From: Saccoglossus kowalevskii
Lineage: Eukaryota > Hemichordata > Enteropneusta > Harrimaniidae
DNA length: 21,375 nucleotides
Direction: 5' to 3'
Assembly (NCBI RefSeq): GCF_000003605.2
Contig: NW_003124229.1
Span: 1-21,375, forward strand
Positions 11,893-20,718 of the stretch are shown here, in pieces. Below the pieces are notes generated by a model. It searched no databases. It had not been told where the DNA came from and saw nothing but the letters and a program-made list of their open reading frames with translations. Position numbers and translations under genes: made by a program. The number at the start of each line of letters is the position of its first letter. Positions within the stretch are counted from its first letter, which is position 1.

Positions 11893-12212
11893 CCTACCAT
11901 TTATTTCCCATCACACACACCTACCATTTATTTCCCATCACACACACCTACCATTCATTTCCCATCACACACACCTACCATTCATTTCCCATCACCCAAC
12001 ACCTACCATTCATTTCCCATCACCCACACTGACCATTCATTTCTCATCACACACAACGACCATTCATTTCCTATCACACACCGACCATTCATTTCCCATA
12101 ACACACACCTACCATTCATTACCTATCACACATACCGCCCATTCATTTCCCATCACACACAACAACCATTTATTTCCCTTAACACACACCTACCATTCAT
12201 TACCTATCACAC
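11893..12212. repeat. CCTACC cluster and M-N-TTAAC-M' junction
   Basis: Several consecutive CCTACC units, first with TTTATT and then TTCATT cores, form a local amplification of this head; one tail reads CACCCAACA (28 bp). They are followed by a CTGACC/TTTCTCAT unit, L, X, M (12108), N, an ACAACC unit with TTAAC, and M' (12189). Confidence 0.87.
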
Positions 12213-12806
12213 ACGACCATTTATTTCCCATCACACACAACGACCATTTATTTCCCATCACACACAACGACCATTTATTTCCCATCACACACAACGACCA
12301 TTTATTTCCCATCACACACAACGACCATTTATTTCCCATCACACACAACGACCATTTATTTCCCATCACACACACTGACCATTTATTTCCCATCACACAC
12401 ACTGACCATTTATTTCCCATCACACACACTGACCATTTATTTCCCATCACACACACTGACCATTTATTTCCCATCACACACACTGACCATTTATTTAGCA
12501 TCACACACACTGACGATTTATTTCCCATCACACACACTGACCATTTATTTCCCATCACACACACTGACCATTTATTTCCCATCACACACACTGACCATTT
12601 ATTTCCCATCACACACACTGACCATTTATTTCCCATCACACACACTGACCATTTATTTCCCATCACACACACTGACCATTTATTTCCCATCACACACACT
12701 GACCATTTATTTCCCATCACACACACTGACCATTTATTTCCCATCACACACACTGACCATTTATTTCCCATCACACACACTGACCATTTATTTCCCATCA
12801 CACACA
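12213..12806. repeat. Homogeneous run: 6 A + 16 B units
   Basis: Six A and 16 B units with no ATC insertion. Two neighbouring B units carry substitutions: TTTAGCAT near 12497 and CTGACGATT near 12515. The run exits to an I-like CTGCCC unit. Confidence 0.94.
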
Positions 12807-13310
12807 CTGCCCATTCATTTCCCATCACACACACCGCCCATTCATTTCCCATCACACACAACGACCATTCATTTCTCATCACACACAACGACCATTCATT
12901 TCCTATCACACACCGACCATTCATTTCCCATAACACACACACCTACCATTCATTACCTATCACACATACCGCCCATTCATTTCCCATCACACACAACGAC
13001 TATTTATTTCCCATCACACACACTTACCATTCATTTCCCATCACCCACACCGACCATTCATTTCCCATCACCCACACCGACCATTCATTTCCTATCACAC
13101 ACACCGCCCATTCATTTCCCATCACAACGACCATTCATTTCTCATCACACACAACGACCATTCATTTCCTATCACACACCGACCATTCATTTCCCATAAC
13201 ACACACCTACCATTCATTACCTATCACACATACCGCCCATTCATTTCCCATCACACACAACGACCATTTATTTCCCTTAACACACACCTACCATTCATTA
13301 CCTATCACAC
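12807..13310. repeat. Diverse tract I to M'
   Basis: CTGCCC, CCGCCC, K, L (25), X (29), M (12942), N, O, P, Q, CCTAT unit, J shortened to 23 bp (13104), K, L, X (27), M (13206), N, TTAAC unit, M' (13287). The 264-bp M-to-M distance is the usual 268 bp less the 4 bp missing from J. Confidence 0.9.
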
Positions 13311-14927
13311 ACGACCATTTATTTCCCATCACACACAACGACCATTTATTTCCCATCACACACAACGACCATTTATTTCCCATCACACACAACGACCATT
13401 TATTTCCCATCACACACAACGACCATTTATTTCCCATCATCACACACACTGACCATTTATTTCCCATCACACACACTGACCATTTATTTCCCATCACACA
13501 CACTGACCATTTATTTCCCATCACACACACTGACCATTTATTTCCCATCACACACACTGACCATTTATTTCCCATCACACACACTGACCATTTATTTCCC
13601 ATCACACACACTGACCATTTATTTCCCATCACACACACTGACCATTTATTTCCCATCACACACACTGACCATTTATTTCCCTTAACACACACCTACCATT
13701 CATTACCTATCACACACGACCATTTATTTCCCATCACACACAACGACCATTTATTTCCCATCACACACAACGACCATTTATTTCCCATCACACACAACGA
13801 CCATTTATTTCCCATCACACACAACGACCATTTATTTCCCATCACACACACTGACCATTTATTTCCCATCACACACACTGACCATTTATTTCCCATCACA
13901 CACACTGACCATTTATTTCCCATCACACACACTGACCATTTATTTCCCATCACACACACTGACCATTTATTTCCCATCACACACACTGACCATTTATTTC
14001 CCATCACACACATTGACCATTTATTTCCCATCACACACACTGACCATTTATTTCCCATCACACACACTGACCATTTATTTCCCATCACACACACTGACCA
14101 TTTATTTCCCATCACACACACTGACCATTTATTTCCCATCACACACACTGACCATTTATTTCCCATCACACACACTGACCATTTATTTCCCATCACACAC
14201 ACTGACCATTTATTTCCCATCACACACACTGACCATTTATTTCCCATCACACACACTGACCATTTATTTCCCTTAACACACACCTACCATTCATTACCTA
14301 TCACACACGACCATTTATTTCCCATCACACACAACGACCATTTATTTCCCATCACACACAACGACCATTTATTTCCCATCACACACAACGACCATTTATT
14401 TCCCATCACACACACTGACCATTTATTTCCCATCACACACACTGACCATTTATTTCCCATCACACACACTGACCATTTATTTCCCATCACACACACTGAC
14501 CATTTATTTCCCATCACACACACTGACCATTTATTTCCCATCACACACACTGACCATTTATTTCCCATCACACACACTGACCATTTATTTCCCATCACAC
14601 ACACTGACCATTTATTTCCCATCACACACACTGACCATTTATTTCCCATCACACACACTGACCATTTATTTCCCATCACACACACTGACCATTTATTTCC
14701 CATCACACACACTGACCATTTATTTCCCATCACACACACTGACCATTTATTTCCCATCACACACACTGACCATTTATTTCCCATCACACACACTGACCAT
14801 TTATTTCCCATCACACACACTGACCATTTATTTCCCATCACACACACTGACCATTTATTTCCCATCACACACACTGACCATTTATTTCCCATCACACACA
14901 CTGACCATTTATTTCCCATCACACACA
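13311..14927. repeat. Three tandem A/B modules joined through M' units
   Basis: Three modules in a row: 5 A (ATC) + 9 B (13311-13691), M', 5 A + 16 B (13716-14282), M', 4 A + 19 B (14307-14927). The joins are direct. The last B of modules one and two (13665 and 14256) has a B head but the TTAAC tail that elsewhere belongs to an ACGACC or ACAACC unit. The diverse cassette is wholly absent between modules, which points to amplification by unequal exchange. Confidence 0.92.
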
Positions 14928-15323
14928 CCGCCCATTCATTTCCCATCACACACCGACCATTCATTTCCCATCACACACCGACCATTCATTTCCCATCACA
15001 CACACCGCCCATTTATTTCCCATCACACACACCGACCATTTATTTCCCATCACACACCAACCATTCATTTCCCATCACACACACCGACCATTCATTTCCC
15101 ATCACACACACCGACCATTCATTTCCCATCACACACACCGACCATTCATTTCCCATCACACACAACGACCATTCATTTCCCATCACACACAACGACCATT
15201 CATTTCCTATCACACACACCTACCATTCATTACCTATCACACATACCGCCCATTCATTTCCCATCACACACAACGACCATTTATTTCCCTTAACACGCGC
15301 CTACCAGTCATTACCTATCAGAC
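14928..15323. repeat. D block and diverged M-N-TTAAC-M' junction
   Basis: D block (25, 25, 27, 27, 25 bp), CCAACC, CCGACC units, ACGACC units, M (15219), N, TTAAC unit and M' (15300). The last part carries isolated substitutions to G at 15297, 15299, 15307, 15321 and, just beyond, 15329. Confidence 0.88.
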
Positions 15324-15648
15324 ACGACGATTTATTTCCCATCACACACAACGACCATTTATTTCCCATCACACACAACGACCATTTATTTCCCATCACA
15401 CACACCGTACCATTTATTTCCCATCACACACACCGACCATTTATTTCCCATCACACACACTGACCATTTATTTCCCATCACACACACTGACCATTTATTT
15501 CCCATCACACACACTGACCATTTATTTCCCATCACACACACTGACCATTTATTTCCCATCACACACACTGACCATTTATTTCCCATCACACACACTGACC
15601 ATTTATTTCCCATCACACACGCTGACCATTTATTTCCCATCACACACA
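15324..15648. repeat. Homogeneous run: 3 A, 2 CCGACC-type, 7 B units
   Basis: Three A units (the first reads ACGACG), a 28-bp CCGTACC unit, a CCGACC/TTTATT unit and seven B units (15460-15648). One tail is changed to CACACG just before the B unit at 15622. Confidence 0.9.
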
Positions 15649-17750
15649 CTGCCCAGTGATGGGGCATCACACACACCGCCCATTCATTTCCCATCACACA
15701 CAACGACCATTTTATTTCCCATCACACACAACGACCATTCATTTCCCATCACACACACGGACCATTCATTTCCCATCACACACACGTACCATTCATTTCC
15801 CAACACACACACTTTCCATTCATTTACCATCACACACACTTTCCATTCATTTCCCATCACCCACACCGACCATTCATTTCCCATCACACACAGTGCCAAT
15901 TCATTTCCTATCACACACACCGCCCATTCATTTCCCATCACACACAACGACCATTCATTTCTCATCACACACAACGACCATTCATTTCCTATCACACACC
16001 GACCATTCATTTCCCATAACACACACACCTACCATTCATTACCTATCACACATACCGCCCATTCATTTCCCATCACACACAACGACCATTTATTTCCCAT
16101 CACACACACTTACCATTCATTTCCCATCACCCACACCGACCATTCATTTCCTATCACACACACCGCCCATTCATTTCCCATCACACACAACGACCATTCA
16201 TTTCTCATCACACACAACGACCATTCATTTCCTATCACACACCGACCATTCATTTCCCATAACACACATACCTACCATTCATTACCTATCACACATACCG
16301 CCCATTCATTTCCCATCACACACAACGACCATTTATTTCCCATCACACACACCGACCATTTATTTCCAATCACACATACCGCCCATTCATTTCCCATCAC
16401 ACACAACGACCATTTATTTCCCATCACACACACTTACCATTCATTTCCCATCACCCACACCGACCATTCATTTCCCATCACACACACTGCCCATTCATTT
16501 CCTATCACACACACCGCCCATTCATTTCCCATCACACACAACGACCATTCATTTCTCATCACACACAACGACCATTCATTTCCTATCACACACCGACCAT
16601 TCATTTCCCATAACACACACACCTACCATTCATTTCCCATCACACACCGACCATTCATTTCCCATCACACACACCGCCCATTCATTTCCCATCACACACA
16701 CCGACCATTCATTTCCCATTACACACACCGACCATTCATTTCCCATCACACACACCGACCATTCATTTCCCATCACACACACCGACCAATCATTTCCCAT
16801 CACACACACCGACCATTCATTTCCCATCACACACACCTACCATTCATTTCCCATCACACACACCTACCATTCATTTCCCAACACACACACTTTCCATTCA
16901 TTTACCATCACACACACTTTCCATTCATTTCCCATCACCCACACGGACCATTCATTTCCCATCACACACACTGCCCATTCATTTCCCATCACACACACCG
17001 CCCATTCATTTCCCATCACACACAACGACCATTCATTTCTCATCACACACAACGACCATTCATTTCCTATCACACACCGACCATTCATTTCCCATGACAC
17101 ACACACCTACCATTCATTACCTATCACACATACCGCCCATTCATTTCCCATCACCCACAACGACCATTTATTTCCCATCACACACACTTACCATTCATTT
17201 CCCATCACCCACACCGACCATTCATTTCCTATCACACACACCGCCCATTCATTTCCCATCACATACAACGACCATTCATTTCTCATCACACACAACGACC
17301 ATTCATTTCCTATCACACACCGACCATTCATTTCCCATAACACACACCTACCATTCATTACCTATCACACATACCGCCCATTCATTTCCCATCACACACA
17401 CTTACCATTCATTTCCCATCACCCACACCGACCATTCATTTCCCATCACACACACCGACCATTCATTTCCCATCACACACACCGACCATTCATTTCCTAT
17501 CACACACACCGCCCATTCATTTCCCATCACACACAACGACCATTCATTTCTCATCACACACAACGACCATTTCATTTCCTATCACACACCGACCATTCAT
17601 TTCCCATAACACACACCTACCATTCATTACCTATCACACATACCGCCCATTCATTTCCCATCACACACAACGACCATTCATTTCCCATCACACACAACGA
17701 CCATTCATTACCTATCACACACAACGACCATTCATTACCTATCACACACA
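15649..17750. repeat. Longest diverse tract, repeated M cassettes
   Basis: About 2.1 kb with no B run. E-like CGTACC unit (15785), F, G, CCGACC, a GTGCCAATT unit, J, K, L, X, then M cassettes at 16028, 16271, 17106, 17347 and 17616. Between them lie I-J-K-L-X (16487-16621), the CCATTAC/AATCAT family (16701-16808), CCTACC and E-F-G-H (16863-16970). M-to-M distances of 243, 241 and 269 bp show tandem amplification of a 9- to 10-unit sub-repeat. Unique variants include an X with a CCATGAC tail (17077) and a J ending CACATACA (17241). Confidence 0.88.
15656..15670. other. Fold-back micro-inversion forming a perfect hairpin
   Basis: Where a CTGCCC unit should continue ATTCATTTCCC, the sequence is AGTGATGGGG and then CATCAC. 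GTGATG (15656-15661) is the exact reverse complement of CATCAC (15665-15670), with a GGG loop. All six mismatches to the expected unit are changes to G. It occurs once in the window and is compatible with a template-switch event or a sequencing artefact. Confidence 0.8.
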
Positions 17751-18344
17751 ACGACCATTTATTTCCCATCACACACAACGACCATTTATTTCCCATCACA
17801 CACAACGACCATTTATTTCCCATCACACACAACGACCATTTATTTCCCATCACACACAACGACCATTTATTTCCCATCACACACACTGACCATTTATTTC
17901 CCATCACACACACTGACCATTTATTTCCCATCACACACACTGACCATTTATTTCCCATCACACACACTGACCATTTATTTCCCATCACACACACTGACCA
18001 TTTATTTCCCATCACACACACTGACCATTTATTTCCCATCACACACACTGACCATTTATTTCCCATCACACACACTGACCATTTATTTCCCATCACACAC
18101 ACTGACCATTTATTTCCCATCACACACACTGACCATTTATTTCCCATCACACACACTGACCATTTATTTCCCATCACACACACTGACCATTTATTTCCCA
18201 TCACACACACTGACCATTTATTTCCCATCACACACACTGACCATTTATTTCCCATCACACACACTGACCATTTATTTCCCATCACACACACTGACCATTT
18301 ATTTCCCATCACACACACTGACCATTTATTTCCCATCACACACA
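17751..18344. repeat. Homogeneous run: 5 A + 17 B units
   Basis: Five A and 17 B units with no ATC insertion. Before it (17670-17750) are three ACGACC/TTCATT units, two with TTACCTAT cores. The run exits to I at 18345. Confidence 0.95.
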
Positions 18345-18912
18345 CTGCCCATTCATTTCCTATCACACACACCGCCCATTCATTTCCCATCACACACAAC
18401 GACCATTCATTTCTCATCACACACAACGACCATTCATTTCCTATCACACACCGACCATTCATTTCCCATAACACACACACCTACCATTCATTACCTATCA
18501 CACATACCACCCATTCATTTCCCATCACACACAACGACCATTTATTTCCCATCACACACACTGACCATTTATTTCCCATCACACACACTGACCATTTATT
18601 TCCCATCACACACACTGACCATTTATTTCCCATCACACACACTGACCATTTATTTCCCATCACACACACTGACCATTTATTTCCCATCACACACACCTAC
18701 CATTCATTTCCCATCACACACACCTACCATTCATTTCCCAACACACACACACTTTCCATTCATTTACCATCACACACACTTCCATTCATTTCCCATCACC
18801 CACACCGACCATTCATTTCCCATCACACACACTGCCAATTCATTTCCTATCACACACACCGCCCATTCATTTCCCATCACCCACACCGACCATTCATTTC
18901 CCATCACACACA
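18345..18912. repeat. Diverse tract paralogous to 10357-10869
   Basis: I, J, K, L, X (29), M (18480), N with CCACCC head, one A, five B (18561-18695), CCTACC, E (29 bp), F, a 26-bp G, CCGACC, CTGCCAATT unit, CCGCCC, CCGACC. The same series, including the rare CCACCC and CCAATT variants, is at 10357-10869. Confidence 0.9.
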
Positions 18913-19101
18913 CTGACCATTTATTTCCCATCACACACACTGACCATTTATTTCCCATCACACACACTGACCATTTATTTCCCATCACACACACTGACCA
19001 TTTATTTCCCATCACACACACTGACCATTTATTTCCCATCACACACACTGACCATTTATTTCCCATCACACACACTGACCATTTATTTCCCATCACACAC
19101 A
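18913..19101. repeat. Homogeneous run: 7 B units
   Basis: Seven CTGACC/TTTATT units in exact register, entered directly from a CCGACC/TTCATT unit with no A units before them. The run exits to a CCGACC unit whose tail is AACACACACA, an E-like tail. Confidence 0.94.
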
Positions 19102-20290
19102 CCGACCATTCATTTCCCAACACACACACTGTCCATTTCATTTACCATCACACACACCGACCAATCATTTCCCATCACACACACCGACCATTCATTTCCC
19201 ATCACACACACCGTACCATTTCATTTCCCATCACACACACCGCCCATTTATTTCCCATCACACACACCGCCCATTCATTTCCCATCACACACAACGACCA
19301 TTCATTTCCCATCACACACAACGACCATTTATTTCCCATCACACACACCGACCATTTATTTCCCATCACACACACCGACCATTTATTTCCCATCACACAC
19401 ACCGACCATTTATTTCCCATCACACACACCGACCATTCATTTCCCATCACACACACCGACCATTCATTTCCCATCACACACCGCCCATTCATTTCCCATC
19501 ACACACACCGACCATTCATTTCCCATCACACACACCGACCATTCATTTCCCATCACACACACCGACCAATCATTTCCCATCACACACACCGACCATTCAT
19601 TTCCCATCACACACACCTACCATTCATTTCCCATCACACACACCTACCATTCATTTCCCAACACACACACTTTCCATTCATTTACCATCACACACACTTT
19701 CCATTCATTTCCCATCACCCACACTGCCCATTCATTTCCCATCACACACACCGCCCATTCATTTCCTATCACACACACCGCCCATTCATTTCCCATCACA
19801 CACAACGACCATTCATTTCTCATCACACACAACGACCATTCATTTCCTATCACACACCGACCATTCATTTCCCATAACACACACACCTACCATTCATTAC
19901 CTATCACACATACCGCCCATTCATTTCCCATCACACACAACGACCATTTATTTCCCATCACACACACTTACCATTCATTTCCCATCACCCACACCGACCA
20001 TTCATTTCCCATCACACACACCGCCCATTCATTTCCCATCACACACAACGACCATTCATTTCTCATCACACACAACGACCATTCATTTCCTATCACACAC
20101 CGACCATTCATTTCCCATAACACACACACCTACCATTCATTACCTATCACACATACCGCCCATTCATTTCCCATCACACACAACGACCATTTATTTCCCT
20201 TAACACACACCTACCATTCATTACCTATCACACACAACGACCATTCATTTCCCATCACACACAACGACCATTCATTTCCCATCACACACA
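19102..20290. repeat. Diverse tract with E cassette and two M cassettes
   Basis: CCGACC with E-like tail, a CTGTCC unit with TTTACC (F-like), AATCAT units (about 19164 and 19567), CCGTACC, CCGCCC and CCGACC units. Then CCTACC, E (19643), F, G, I/J types, K, L, X, M (19886), N, A, P, Q, J, K, L, X, M (20129), N, TTAAC unit and an M-type unit (20210) that here keeps full length rather than 24 bp. Confidence 0.87.
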
Positions 20291-20718
20291 ACGACCATTT
20301 ATTTCCCATCACACACAACGACCATTTATTTCCCATCACACACAAACGACCATTTATTTCCCATCACACACAACGACCATTTTATTTCCCATCACACACA
20401 CTGACCATTTATTTCCCATCACACACACTGACCATTTATTTCCCATCACACACACTGACCATTTATTTCCCATCACACACACTGAACATTTATTTCCCAT
20501 CACAACACAACGACATTTATTTCCCATCACACACAACGACCATTATTTCCCATCACACACAACGACCATTTATTTCCCATCACAACACACTGAACCATTT
20601 ATTTCCCATCACAACAACACTGACCATTTATTTCCCATCACACAACACTGACCATTTATTTCCCATCACACACACTGACCATTTATTTCCCATCACACAC
20701 ACTGACCATTTATTTCCC
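20291..20718. repeat. Indel-rich A/B run
   Basis: A and B units with about nine single-base gains or losses in 400 bp: CACAAACG, CCATTTTATTT, CTGAACATT, CACAACACAA, GACATTT, CCATTATTT, CTGAACC, CACAACAACA and TTTCCCCAT. Elsewhere B runs are nearly free of such changes, so low consensus accuracy is the simplest reading. Confidence 0.8.

Noticed and set aside
15656-18916. Plus-strand open frame of 1,086 codons
   Set aside because: Same reason. It crosses a diverse tract where CCGACC heads remove the TGA stop that B units supply in one frame, and it begins inside the micro-inversion. The peptide register shifts many times, so no selection on a protein is evident.
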